DNA of 64,000 nt from Adiantum capillus-veneris (Eukaryota; Streptophyta; Polypodiopsida; Polypodiales; Pteridaceae), in assembly GCA_014529385.2 (NCBI GenBank), contig CM043960.1, positions 32,041,396 to 32,105,395 of the forward strand, written 5' to 3'. The notes beneath the pieces are model-generated. The model was given only the letters and a program-made list of their open reading frames with translations. It searched no databases and was not told where the DNA came from. Shown one piece after another: positions 46,299 through 61,300 of this stretch (the stretch's first letter is position 1; each line of letters opens with the position of its first letter). The position numbers and the translations under genes were made by a program.

Positions 46299-46866
46299 AT
46301 ATCAACAACTACGAGACCGACGTCTCTCAAGAGTCATCATTGTCTACTCTAAACTTTCACACATGTGTGCTAGCATAAGTGAAATGTCAAAGTCGGAGAT
46401 ACCCTTTCCCAGTACACAATCATGAAAACCATGATCAATCTCATCAAAATGGATGCTCGCATATGCATAAAATGGCTTCACAATCTGCAAGCATAATCAA
46501 CTTCACTAGACCAAGTGAGCCAAATATGGGTCAAGTGGCTCAATCGAGCGTAAAGCGCATAACCATGTATGCAAGTATTGAGAAAACACGCTCAAAAAAT
46601 ATCCCACGAGAAAATTGAGTGAAAAAATATGCAAAAAACTTGTACAGCGTGTGGCTGCCTATAATTTTGTAGCCACTCAAGCATATGCTACTCTCACTCT
46701 TGCAAGAGTGGATGCAAGAACACTCACCAAAACCGTATAAGGCATGAACATACACTCAATGTCTCAGAAGAAAAATCCACATATGGTGTACATGAACTTC
46801 CACTTTGAGCTCCAAGATCTGCCTCGATCCTTGCCGGATCCTCATTGAACTGCTCTGATCCGACAC

Positions 46867-47081
46867 TGCCAAGCTTCAAGCTCTGTGTGCATGGATGCGC
46901 GTGTGTGCACGGTTGGGTGCGGGGAGGAGAAGAGTGCACGATGCTGTGTGAAGTGGGAGGAGCTCCTTATTCATTTTGGTATAAGAAGAAGAAGGGAATG
47001 GATTAGTGGGCGGATGATGTTTGCCAGCCGCAAGTAGCGACCGTCGGCCGTGGGCAAAGGCATAACACCTTTACCCCAACA
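46867..47081 (-). repeat. Candidate 5' LTR of the decayed copia (215 bp)
   Basis: In element orientation it starts TGTTGGGGTAAAGGTGTT (like TGTTGGGTTAAAGGCCCG of the young copia) and ends GAAGCTTGGCA, followed by TGTCGGATCAGAGC, a mutated version of the TGGTATCAGAGC primer site. No partner LTR is available for comparison. Confidence 0.55.
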
Positions 47082-49241
47082 TCTCGTCAATCAAGTCTTG
47101 GTGACCTTCGTGTCTTGAGATACCTACTTTGGAATTCAAAATCCATTTAGAAATTATCTATTTCTCACAGGTTGTTTTTCTAGCTATAGTACATTCAATT
47201 TGGAGTTATGTATCAAAATTTAGAGCAATTTTGGTGCTTGTACTTCGTCTCTATTGTGTATTTTTGGCTCAAAGCTGAGATGTGAGACATGCCCAAGTAT
47301 ATCTATAAGCTTGTCAAGTCAGATGCCCCTACTATAAAGAATTGTTAAGTATCACAATATTATACTTTTTTAGCTATGAAACGATTCAACTACAAAGAAT
47401 TGTTATTAATGATTAGTTATATCCGTTGGTCAATTTTGGTTCTATTTAAATCACTTTTGCTTGACCCAATTGCAAATTTCTAAGGTATCAAAATATTTGA
47501 TTCTAGATTTGGACTTTGGAGTTGATCATAAGCACTAAATTTTATCAAAGCTCATGAATGGGCCATATATTTGACATGTATATTGAGTTTATACTCAAGA
47601 TGACAAGTGTTTCCCAATTTTGGCTCTGATATTTAGTATTGTGATACTAAACTTTTGCTAAGAATTTAACCAGACTCATGTCACTTGTTGCCCTCAATTG
47701 GATGAACCCACTGGATATCCTTGTTTAGCAATTTGGCATTGGTTTGAAGCATTTCCCAAGGATTCTTGGTCTATTTGTATCTTTCTACACATCTATGGTG
47801 TTGGTCTCACTTTGGTGGTTTGAATTTTCCCAACCTTGATGATAAGATGTGAAACCAAAGTGCAAGGTTCAAATCTCTGTTATGCTATATTGTTTAGTAT
47901 CGCGATACTAAGCAATTATGCAAAAGTTAAAGTTTTCTAGGAATGATTACTCTAGAGTGGCTCTAGAGTGGCTCTAGAGTGATCAAGGGGAAGTTGGAGA
48001 TAATGAAAACTAGTACACGTGGCTAGGTACTGGACAATGGCATAAAATGTTACGAAGCTCCGTTGGTCTTTTTGTAGGAATAACAATACCCTTGAACAAA
48101 ATTTTAATTCGAGGGATCTAATAAGGACAATCAAATAATCAAGAGCTAGTCTATGATTGCTTGTCAAAACTCATGCATTCCACAGAGAAAATGATGCCTG
48201 ACTGCTCAAAGCTTGCCATGATGATAACACTATCTAAGAAGACCCTAAGTCTCAAATTCATTAAACAATGGTCAGATGCCAAAACATTGCAAAATAGTAA
48301 CCCTAACTTAGACACATCTTAGAGCCTTTTAATGTTGAGATTATACACATTAACTTACAAAATTCAGATTGGATACTTAGATCACAAGATATGACCATAA
48401 ACAACATGTAGAGAGCCCAAAACACCAAAATACCACGACTGACTTATGTTAACTTGTATTAACTTCTAGGGTTTTCACCTGGAAATCCAAAGCCACTCTC
48501 AAAATCAAAATCAAAACTTGTGTTCAATTTATAAAAATTGGCCTTCATATTTTGCCGACGATAAAAAATTTTGCTCCTCAGTGAACATGGATCAATAAAT
48601 TATCAGACTAAGTGTCGATAGACAAAGTAAATACAATTTGAAATCTCATAGCTTTGAACTAATCATTGATGGCTCAAATATATGCCCGTAGTATTAAAAT
48701 TTACAATACTTGACATTGTAAAATGATAGGAACAACTTCTGTCTATAATAGAGAAAATACAAAAATGTGTGAAAAGATTAGCCTTTAGATGTATAAGTTA
48801 GCTCAATAGTTAACCAAGAGTTATTATGAAATCTTTGTCTGCAAATGTTTGAAAATTCCGTTCGTTTGTTTACGTCAGCACTTAATCATTGGTCTACATA
48901 TTTTCTTATGGTCTTGCTCATCAACATCACCATCCTTCGGCATCCGTGCCATCCCTTTCTCCATGATTCTTTTGTCCCTCTTATTTGTAGCCGAGTAGTC
49001 TTGTAAACCGGACACAACATCCCTTGGGATGTCTTGTGAAATTGTCAATTGAGGACAAACTAAAGCAGCTACTGCAAGTATGTAGAATCAAGTTTTTTCT
49101 AGATCTCATGTACCATGTTATTTACAATCGTGAAAAAAGGGTGTATTTTTTGATACCAAACTAGCGTTAAGCTATGGAGCATAGTTTTGAAGAAGCTACT
49201 GAAAGGTAAAGTATGCGAGAAGCAGCCACCATGGTGTGCGT

Positions 49242-49242
<1 letters not shown>
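47082..49242. other. Spacer, nothing recognised except a small tandem repeat
   Basis: Three copies of the 11-mer CTCTAGAGTGG lie at 47950-47982. No gene supported. Confidence 0.5.

Positions 49243-49329
<87 letters not shown>
49243..49329. repeat. Compound (AC)n(GA)n microsatellite
   Basis: AC run 49243-49284 followed directly by GA 49285-49329. Confidence 0.95.
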
Positions 49330-49334
<5 letters not shown>

Positions 49335-50090
49335 AGCTAGCATTGTGGTGGTTAATGTTCATACTTTCTTGGTTAGATTTCTTCCAAAATTAAAAATAGA
49401 CTAGAAAACTAATGGACCCTATTTCTCTCCAATCAAGCCTCCAAAAAGGAGTATCCAAGACACTTTGTTTTGGTACCGACAGTACATGGTTTAATCCACA
49501 AAACAACGGGGAAAAACCTCTTAGCAAGGGGGAAAATTGCCTTGCTGATCCTAAGTGTTTTCACACACATCACTACCATGATATAGTTTCTAAAACAAAA
49601 ATAATATAAAATTCTCTCTCCAAAATGCTTTCAGATCCACTCTATATGTCTCTTCATCATGTATAAAGAACCCCAAATTTTAGAATAGATAGTATTGTAC
49701 ATATATACACAAAATGGAGAAATAGATAATCATAGATTACCCTCCCAAGTCTATCTTAGTGCTCTCACTCACTTTCTTTCTCAAACACTAGGTATGCACT
49801 TCTATCATTTCATGAATTGTGCATTTGGGATGAAGTTGAATGTGCAATTTCATTTGTACTTGAAATGTTTAGCAAAATTTGTGAAACAAAAAGCCAATGA
49901 TTGCAACAATTTGTCTTTCGACCTCATTCGTGGTGGTCAATAACTACTGAAAGCCTTTACTAGTCCAATGATTTTCAATAAACTTAATATGGTCAAAATA
50001 CATATCCTTGCACCAATTGTTCTATTCTTCATCATCTTGTGGATTTCCCATAAGTTATATGTAGGCTCAACATGTAAGGGCCTCGCATAG
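49330..50090. other. Spacer, nothing recognised
   Basis: Only short frames. The last nine bases (50082-50090, CTCGCATAG) are the target duplication of the next element. Confidence 0.5.
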
Positions 50091-50480
50091 CCTCATGACT
50101 AAGTAACACGGGGTCTTAAATGACCCTGAGCGGTGGGATCAACGGTTGCGGGTAAGTGGGGGGGATCTCGAGGATGACGGACGACGGACAAAAAGTCAAC
50201 GCGAGCGAGATTGTAACCCGGGCTGGATTTGAATTCAGGCGGCCGCGGTGAGAGGCACATGTCCTAACCACGTGCACGCGGGCGTTTGGTTGCCCAAGAT
50301 GGAAAAACATAAACATATAAAGTAAACGAAAATGCTAAAATGGACACAAAAAGTAAACACGGACACGTCCATTTAAAATCAGACGGCCGGCCGTGCCTCT
50401 GCTTTTGTGCACATCGTTGCTCGCCGCTGGATCCCATGACGGGGTCTTCATTTAAGACCCTGTGTTACTTAGTCCTGAGG
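50091..50480. mobile_element. Short TIR element with tRNA-like core, copy 1 (390 bp)
   Basis: The left terminus CCTCATGACTAAGTAACAC and the complement of the right terminus CCTCAGGACTAAGTAACAC match for about 31 bp (through GGGTCTTAAAT). Flanking 9-mers are CTCGCATAG and CTCACATAG (8 of 9). Nine-base duplications are typical of Mutator-like elements. On the minus strand the centre holds a tRNA-like promoter: GTGCACGTGGTTAGG (A-box region, 50262-50276) and GAATTCAAATC (B-box-like, 50226-50236). No transposase. It shares GGATCTCGAGG (50164-50174) with copy 2. Confidence 0.75.
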
Positions 50481-51031
50481 CTCACATAGGTACATAGTAC
50501 ATATTTTGTCTTTGTTTAAAGCAATTGCACTCATTGCATGTTGTTGCAAATGGCATTCTTTCTATCTCGATTGTTAGCCTATTGTTCAGTTCACTTTATG
50601 GAATGGCCCATACTCGACCCACATTGTTAGACTCCAATGCTATTTAGCATTGCTTAGATCAATATTTGGTGCAAAATAATTAAGGCCATGTGTTTGACAC
50701 CCCCACTTGCCAAATCAAATGATGAAAATAAGCCAAAATATATCTAGAGTTAGTGCCAAATAAAAAGAAAGTGCAAAGCGCCATAATCTATCATATGCAC
50801 ATGATAATTCCTAAAAATTTAATATGTCCAAGATTAAGATGGAGGTCGTTTTGCTATTATAGCCACCTTGTTAGAGAATCTTGGAGAAGGGAGAGAAGAA
50901 CAAGAGAGATATATGGTTTCATGCAGGATTAACCACAAAATGAATCCTCACTCATACAATACATATATGGTTGATGTGATTGAGTAAGAAGGATCAAGCT
51001 ATGAGAAGAATAAGAAGAATCAATTCTCCTA
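50481..51031. other. Spacer, nothing recognised
   Basis: Starts with the right-hand target duplication CTCACATAG (50481-50489). No gene supported. Confidence 0.5.

Positions 51032-51062
<31 letters not shown>
51032..51062. repeat. (AAG)10 microsatellite
   Basis: Trinucleotide tract beside the SINE-like sequence; in the minus orientation it is a (TTC)n run on its 3' side. Confidence 0.93.
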
Positions 51063-51172
51063 AGAATTTAAACGTCGTTAAGAAACTATCCCAAGAGACC
51101 GATGAAGAGAGTTGAACTCAAGACCTCTTATTCAAGAGGGAAATGGCATAACCAATCTACCACACTTGGGTG

Positions 51173-51174
<2 letters not shown>
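51063..51174 (-). mobile_element. tRNA-derived SINE-like sequence
   Basis: On the minus strand, TGTGGTAGATTGGTTATGCC (complement of about 51145-51164) resembles an A box and the following bases, and GGTCTTGAGTTCAACTC (complement of 51109-51125) resembles the T-arm/B box. Spacing and the (TTC)n tail beyond about 51062 suit a tRNA-derived SINE. It is not a functional tRNA: no clean acceptor stem can be formed. Target duplications not identified. Confidence 0.4.

Positions 51175-51225
<51 letters not shown>
51175..51225. repeat. (AG)25 microsatellite
   Basis: Perfect AG tract. Confidence 0.95.
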
Positions 51226-51229
<4 letters not shown>

Positions 51230-51733
51230 AACCAGTTAAAGTAGTCACCTGTGAGTTTCCATAAAGCATAAATTATGTGCTATTTTTGAGGGCTACCATA
51301 TTTAGAGAATGGATATACAAACACTATTAGCACAAGTCTTTTCTTGATTGGTTTGAAGAAGCTTCAAGGCTCTGCAATTTGAGCATCAGAATGATGCTTG
51401 CTTAATGAAAAATTCATTTTTGGCATTTAAAGGCACTAAATGCTTAAGAACCAGCTTTCACTCTGAAGAATGTTCCTCCATGAGGATAGCTCAAGTCATA
51501 CTTCTTAGTGAATTCTCGTACACTAAACTTCGTACGATCTAATATGGTTGTAACATTGAGTTTCTTTTCCTGCGAAATCAAAACATGTGCAACACAATAT
51601 TTCAAACATTATGTCTTCAAAAAAGTTATCACCCTATCAAAAAGCACGCATTATCAAGGTATTTGTGTAGCTAAAATAATCTACAACAAAAAGAAAAAAT
51701 ACAAGTTCTGTAATGAGTAAATTTGATTATTGG

Positions 51734-54859
<3,126 letters not shown>

Positions 54860-55286
54860 CCTTGGCACTAAGTGACACCCATATTAAATGTGGGGTGGAG
54901 TAATGGGATCGATGGTCCGGGTTGAGGGGCAGGATCTCGAGGTGCACTAAACACGGTTGCACAAAAAGCGAGGTGCAATAAACTCGGCCAGCGGGAAAAA
55001 TGAGGCGCGCTGTTGGGGTTTGAACCGGTGGCCTTGCAGTCCAGGTTGAGGTTCACATAGGCTAACCACCTCACCCACGCGTGCATCATGTATGCCTTGT
55101 CGTTTTTATGGACTTATATTGTGAGGTGATATGCATTTCCCATGCTATCCAGGTTTAGTGCCCGTCCAGGTTTAGTTTTTGATTTGACTACTGCGGCTGC
55201 AATCTCCTCGGATTTCGCACGTGAGCTTCTCCGCCTTTGATCCCATTGCCTCCCCCTCTTAAATATGGTGTTACTTAGTGCTGAGG
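54860..55286. mobile_element. Short TIR element with tRNA-like core, copy 2 (427 bp)
   Basis: The left end CCTTGGCACTAAGTGACACC and the complement of the right end CCTCAGCACTAAGTAACACC form an imperfect TIR of about 31 bp. The flanks are an exact 9-bp duplication ATCATAGTA (54851-54859 and 55287-55295). The minus strand carries a good Pol III-type core: TGGGTGAGGTGGTTAGCC (A-box region, complement of about 55058-55075) and GGTTCAAACCC (B box, complement of 55016-55026). It has the same ends and GGATCTCGAGG (54932-54942) as copy 1 but a largely diverged interior. Confidence 0.82.
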
Positions 55287-55499
55287 ATCATAGTATTTGA
55301 ATAAAACTATCCAATGCACTATATGCTTACATATCTTTGGGTTAAGAAAGATTTAACTCTAAACAGCTAAATACCATCCACTTTGCATAGATTTTTATAG
55401 GTTTGATCATATCAGTAGTAAAAGATTACTGCCAATTGTACTTTATATGGAATATTTTTTCATTCATACCTTTGGAATGTTCATTCACTCATACTATAC

Positions 55500-56469
55500 C
55501 GATCTTCTGAAACAAATCTATAAAAAACAGCTAGCTATGCAAGCTAAGTTGACGCTTGTGTTTGAATTCTCTGGGAGAATCCCCAATAGATATGAGCTTA
55601 TACAATGGATTTAGGGGCCGCAAATCCTTGGGCATGGGGGAGCAATTGAAAATAATACTTACCTGGCCAAGGGTTTCTGCTCAGTTAGATTCAAGGAGGC
55701 ATCCGGTGTTTCAAAGATTCTAGATAAAGGTCCCTTTTATTTAACAAGACTATTGTCTGTGCCGTACCATGGGAGCCAGTGTTCGACTCAACGGAGTTTC
55801 TCTAGGGGATACATCCTGTCTGGGTTGAGTTTGCCGGCCTACCTAGTTGGCTGTGGGATAATATCACGATGCTTGCTAGCCAACTGGTCACCCCCTTGTT
55901 TGTTCCTAATAAGAGGGGTCTAGGCACGTCCTCTAACCGGGTTTTTATAAGATGGAATGTGTCTAAGACACCACCAAAAAGCATGGTGATCAATGTTGGA
56001 GATGGACTTGTAACTATTCCGCTTAATTTTGAGACTTACTTTGGGGCATGCTTTGAGTGTAACAATTTGGGCATTTTGCCAAGGATTTCCCTAGGAGGAC
56101 TAAAGTGAACCCGGAGCCTACAGCCCAGGCCGCTGGTTCAATGCCAGTTCAATGGAAGTCAATCATGTCCTTGTCAAGGAAACATTAGTGGAAGAGGGTG
56201 AGAAACAAGTGAAGAGCTGTGAACGAACAAGAATAGGGGAGGAAAAAGAGGCAATGATCTGTGACAACAAAGTCATCAAATTGCAAGAGAAGACTATAGA
56301 GGTGCAGAGCTTCACAATACAAATCCCCAAATGCCCACACAAAGGAAATTCATTTGTTTTTCCTGCACCTAGACCTAAGCTTATGATAGTAACGACTATG
56401 TTGACTGTGAAAGTCCCAGGGCTGAAGAGGGCCAGAAGGGTCAAGGAGGTGGCAAGAGAATCCATATAA
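55500..56469 (+). pseudogene. LINE-2 ORF1 (DUF4283-like), degenerate
   Basis: ORF1 of the LINE split by the young copia. ILDKGPFYL, then LPSWLWDNITMLASQLVTPL, FVPNKRGLGTSSNRVFIRWN and FGACFECNNLG follow the DUF4283-plus-zinc-knuckle plan; the knuckle is broken by a shift after CFECNNLG. A charged C-terminal region (56152-56469) ends at TAA 56467-56469, where a CAA would keep the frame open into the next segment. Confidence 0.75.
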
Positions 56470-56986
56470 CTCGAGGCTAATAGAGCCTTGAAAGGGATAA
56501 TCTCCTTTGCACCCCCCAACCAACCAAAAAGTGTGCCTTCATTCATATCTCGTCACAATCCCTTTGAAGTGCTACAAGAAAAGAAATCCTATGACTCTGA
56601 AGAACCTCCAAATTTTCCCGGGGTCAAGGATGTGGAGACTTTGCAAGAGTCAGATGTAGAGGAATTTGTCCCTCTCTCCCAACGAGCTTTAGCTATCCAA
56701 TCATGGAATGTGAAAGGATTGAAGACCCGAAAGAAGCACACCCTCTTCTGGGAATAAGTAAAAAAGGATAAGGAAATTAACTGCTGGGCCATCCAAGAAC
56801 ATCATCTAGATGCTCGCAACAAAATAAAACAAGCATTGTGGAAGTTATATGGAGAAGGAGTGGACGGGTTCAATGGAATCCTCTCTATTGTGGACAAGGA
56901 CCTGGAGCCCAAAGTGGTCTGGAATCACCCCTCTGGGAGAGTACTAGGAGTGAGTTATCTGGGAAAATCAACCTATGGCCATTGTA
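56470..56986 (+). pseudogene. LINE-2 ORF1 tail and endonuclease start, left of the copia insertion
   Basis: The frame from 56488 carries ORF1-like sequence (RHNPFEVLQEKKSYDSEEPP) directly into an endonuclease start (IQSWNVKGLKTRKK), stops at TAA 56755 (CAA-to-TAA type), then continues INCWAIQEHHLDARNKIKQA and SGRVLGVSYLG. After a one-base shift, QPMAIVSIYCLYNA spans the copia insertion site. Confidence 0.8.
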
Positions 56987-57173
56987 TGTTGGGTTAAAGG
57001 CCCGTGTGCCCGGCTGCCCGTTGTTCAGCCGCCCATGTACAGCCATTCATTTACTCATTCATAATAACTATACTCATAACTACACATTGTAGTGCGTGTA
57101 CCGCCCCGCCACACACTGTGTCTATCTCCTTCTTCGTGTTGGCTCTCTATGTGTGTGCTCTCCGATCCCAACA
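56987..57173 (+). repeat. 5' LTR of the young copia (187 bp)
   Basis: TGTTGGGTTAAAGG to GATCCCAACA, with short inverted ends TGTTGGG/CCCAACA. One difference from the 3' LTR. Confidence 0.97.
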
Positions 57174-58343
57174 AGTGGTATCAGAGCTTGGTAGTGAGAG
57201 CATTGAGAGCTTCATCATCATTGTTGAGTGTGTTGAAACTTGCTGCTGTTTCATTGCCGTTTTTTGGTTTCGCGCACGCGCGCATTTCTAAAGAGCAGAA
57301 GGTTTTTCTGAGCTTGGCATTGGAAGGTTCAGCACTCCGCGAGTATTTTCAGCAGGTGTCCTGGGGTTTAACCCCCCTTTCGGAGCCATTCGTGCCATCA
57401 AAAATCCCATCCGAGCTACAGACTAGGAGCTGCGTTTTTCAGCTCTCTTTGGTAGTTTTCTGCTGCCAGAGCTTCCATAGCCATTACAGGTGCCATTGTT
57501 GTAGTGTCTTCCACTTACGTGAGCCCACAGCTCATTTGAGAGTGTGTAGCCTCTTCTTGGAGTGGCCTGATACACACAAAAAGAGTGGGAGTTTTGGCGA
57601 CATTGTCTTCTTCGACTACAGGTACAGGTACAGGTACAGGTACGGGTACAGGTTACAGGTTACAGGGAGCTTTGGATACAGGTCTCTTCTGTGGTTACAA
57701 AACATGTATTTTGACTGTGGGACAGCCATGTATATGGTTGTGGTTTGAGTGGGAGCTCCTACTCTTCTCGGCAGTCTGTTTATGCGTGTTCTTGAGCTAC
57801 AGGTTTACATCATCTATGTATGTTGATGGATGTGGATATGGCAGTTTGACAGACACTCTTTATGCATGATATTGTGGAGATTTGGTTCACTTATACATAG
57901 AGCGGGTTTGCTCTTGCTTGCAGTGTTGCGGTTTGAGTACGGATAGGTACTTGGTTGACAGTAGAGATTGGACTTCGTTGAGCTTGTGCATTGGTTATAT
58001 GCTCACTTGGATCCATTTATGCTCACGGATTTGTGTAAGCTTGGTCAGCTTATGTCTCTATTGTGGTTATTCAGACATGGAGTATGTTTATGCCTCTATG
58101 ACAGCTCATTGTTGATGCATTTTGTGGCACAGTTTGCCTAGGCCGGTTGAGTTACAGGTGTCACGGGTTTATGCATTTGTTTGTGGATTTCTATGTACGT
58201 TTTTTGACCATATTATGGGCTAATTTATACTCTATGCGTTTGCTCTTTGATTGAGCAGCAGGTGTTGTCAGATTTGCAACACTACTTTGTTGTGGCAGTT
58301 TGTTGGTTGGTTACAGGTTTCTCATTGTTGCATTCTTGTTGTA
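57174..58343 (+). other. Copia leader with PBS and a GGTACA hexamer repeat
   Basis: The PBS is TGGTATCAGAGC at 57177-57188. The leader of about 1.17 kb holds a short tandem array of GGTACA units (57616-57665). The gag ATG is at 58344. Confidence 0.85.
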
Positions 58344-61300
58344 ATGGGCACTAAAGAGGACACAGTTTTCAATATTGAGAAGTTGGATGGTGCTAACTTC
58401 TCATATTGGAAAGATCAGATTTGGGATGTCTTGGTGTAGAAGAAACAGATTCGACCTCTAAAGTTGCAGGGAGTTAAGCCAGAGAACATGGAGAGGGATG
58501 ATTGGGAGGAGTTGGATGAGATGTGCAGGTCTACCATTAGGCTTTCCCTTTCAAAGTCTGTTTATTACAATGTGAAAGATGCACAGGGTGGAGCTTATGA
58601 GCTATGGCAGCGGATTTGCGATATGTATGATAAGCATTCGGCTGCTTCTATGGTGTATTGGATTAAAAAGCTTATTGATTTGCGAATGGAGGAAGGTGCT
58701 TCCATGAATGCGCATTTGAATGAGTTCAATACAATTTTCAGCCAACTTGCTACGCAGGAAATTACGTTTGAGGAAAATGTAAAAGCTATGTTTTTACTTG
58801 TCACGTTGCCTGAGTCATGGGACACATTTAGGACAGCCATAAGTAACTCGGTTCCTGCGAATGAGTTGACAAGTACTAATGTGGAGTCTAGTCTTCTCAC
58901 GGAAGAGATTAATCGAAAGAATAATGCAGGTAGTAAGTCTTCTAGTGCAATGGTTGTCAGAGGCAGGACTATGGACAAGTATAAGTCCAACAGGGGTAAA
59001 TCTAGAAGCAAGTCCCGTGCAGGCACAAGTAAAAAGGATGTGGAATGTTTTCATTGTGGTAGAAAAGGCCATTTCAAAAAGGATTGTTACAAGTGGAAAA
59101 GGGAAAATGGAGATGGTAAGAAGAAAGACCATGATGCTAAGGACAAGCCTAAATCCAATGTCAAGATTGAGGAGTTAAATGCAACACAGGGAGAGTGTAG
59201 CTCTCAAGATGACCATGTATGTGCTCCGACTAGTGCTACTAGTGAAGAGCTTGGTGATGTGTTGCTTGCATCCTATTTTGATGACGCTTTTCTTCTCACT
59301 CATGAGCGTAGTATGCCTATGGATTGGGTCATTGACAGTGGTGCTTCTTTTCACGTTACGCCTCATAGGTCGTGGTTTCATGACTACGATGCTTCGAGCA
59401 CAGGTACTGTCAGGATTGCCGATGGGCGTTCTATGCAGATTCATGGCATTGGGGATATTCATTTGGCTATGCCAAACTCTACTACGTTTGTCTTGCAGCG
59501 TGTGCGTCATGTGCCGGCTCTTGCAAAAAGCTTGATTAGTGTGGGTCAGTTGGATTCACTTGGTTTCAATGTATCTTTTGGTGATGGAGGTTGGAAGATC
59601 ACTAAGGGCAGCCTTGTTTTGGTTAAAGGTGCTAAGAGGAATACGTTGTATTCCCTTTGTGTAGCTAGTGTGGCTGATCACATTGTGGGGATCACTGAGC
59701 AACCTCCTGCTTCTTTATGGCATCAGCTATTGGGGCATATGTCACTAAAAGGTTTGAAGTTGTTGGCACGTGCGGATTACATTCCCGTTTCAGATTTTGG
59801 TGGTTTTGAGTTTTGTGAGCATTGCCTTTATGGTCGACATGCTCGGTCTTCTCATAAGAAAAGTGTTCCACACAGATCTTTGGAAAAGCTAGCTTTGGTG
59901 CATAGTGATGTATGTGGGCCGATGCCCAATGCTTCTCTTGGAGGTGCTATGTACTTTGTTACGTTCATTGATGATGCTAGCAGGAAGGTATGGGCATACC
60001 CCATTCGTAAGAAGGATATGGTGTTTGATATATTTAAGCAATGGTTGGCTCTTGTTGAGAACCAATCAGGTTGTAAGTTGAAGTGCTTACGTACGGACAA
60101 TGGGGGTGAATTTATGTCTCATGCTTTCACAACATTATGTGTTGAGAAGGGTATACGGCGCGAGCTTAGTGCTCCCTATACACCTCCTCAAAATGGTGTG
60201 GCAGAGCGCATGAACAGGACTATACAGGAAAAAGTCCGTAGTATGCTTTCTATGGCTGGTTTGTCAAATGGATTTTGGGCTGAAGCTGTTGCCACTTCTG
60301 TGCATTTGATAAATCGTTCACCTAGTGTTCCTTTGGGCTTCAAAGTGCCTGAAGAGGTATGGACAGGTTTGCCACCTTCGTATGGTCACCTTCGTGTTTT
60401 TGGCTGTGAAGCTTATGTACATGTACCTAAGGCAAAACGCAGCAAATTGGATCCAAAGAGCAAGAGATGTATCTTCTTGGGTTATGGTAGCTCTGGTGAG
60501 ATGGGTTATCGATTGTGGGATCCTATTGACAGGAAGATTGTGCGCAGCCATGATGTTGTTTTTCATGAGGACTCTATGTATAGAGCATCACCGCGAACGG
60601 TTGAGGTTCGGCGTGTGATATTTGAGGAGGATGGTCATCGGTATGATGGTCCCATGGCTGCTCGTGGGCAGCCCATTGACCCTCAAGTGGGAGATCAGCC
60701 CTTGTTGGGAGATCATGTAGATGTGGGACAGCCAGATCAGCCCTTGTTGGGAGATCATGTAGATGTGGGACAGCCAGATGCACCTCCTGCACAGTCTTTG
60801 AGGCGTTCAGAGCGGCGTGCAAGACAGCCTCAGCATTTTGTGCCTTCTATGGATTATGTATTGTTGACTGATTGCGGGGAGCCATCATGTTATGATGAGG
60901 CCATGTCTAGTGTTGACAAGCTCAAGTGGGAGCAGGCTATGCAGTCAGAGATGGATTCGTTGATCCAAAATAAAACGTGGGAGCTTACTCCTTTGCCAAA
61001 GGGTAAGAAGGCACTACCATGCAAGTGGGTTTACAAGATAAAATTGTGTTCAATGGATGCAAAGCCTAGGTACAAAGCAAGGCTTGTGGCTAAAGGATTC
61101 AAGCAACAGAAGGGCATTGATTTTGACGAGATCTTCTCCCCAGTGGTGAAGATGTCTACTTTGCGTATGTTGTTTGCCTTGGTAGCTACAGAAGACATGG
61201 AGTTGAAGCAAATGGATGTAAAGACAGCTTTCTTACATCCGGACTTGCACGAGGATTTGTACATGGAGCAACCAAGTGGGTTTGTTATTCATGGTTCAAA

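Larger units (their letters stand above)
45888..47081 (-). mobile_element. Decayed copia element, 5' portion only
   Basis: Minus strand: a candidate LTR (47081-46867), PBS-like site, short leader, then a CCHC and protease-region fragment ending at about 45888. Most of gag is deleted and no integrase, RT or second LTR is found to the left. The TGTTGGGG LTR start links it to the other two copia copies here. Confidence 0.6.

Noticed and set aside
55016-55080. Functional tRNA gene
   Set aside because: Only the internal promoter boxes are tRNA-like; no acceptor or anticodon stem can be built, and it lies inside a TIR element.
57092-57748. 218-codon frame in the copia leader
   Set aside because: Overlaps the LTR and PBS, includes poly-(Tyr-Arg) from the hexamer repeat, and differs from any gag sequence.
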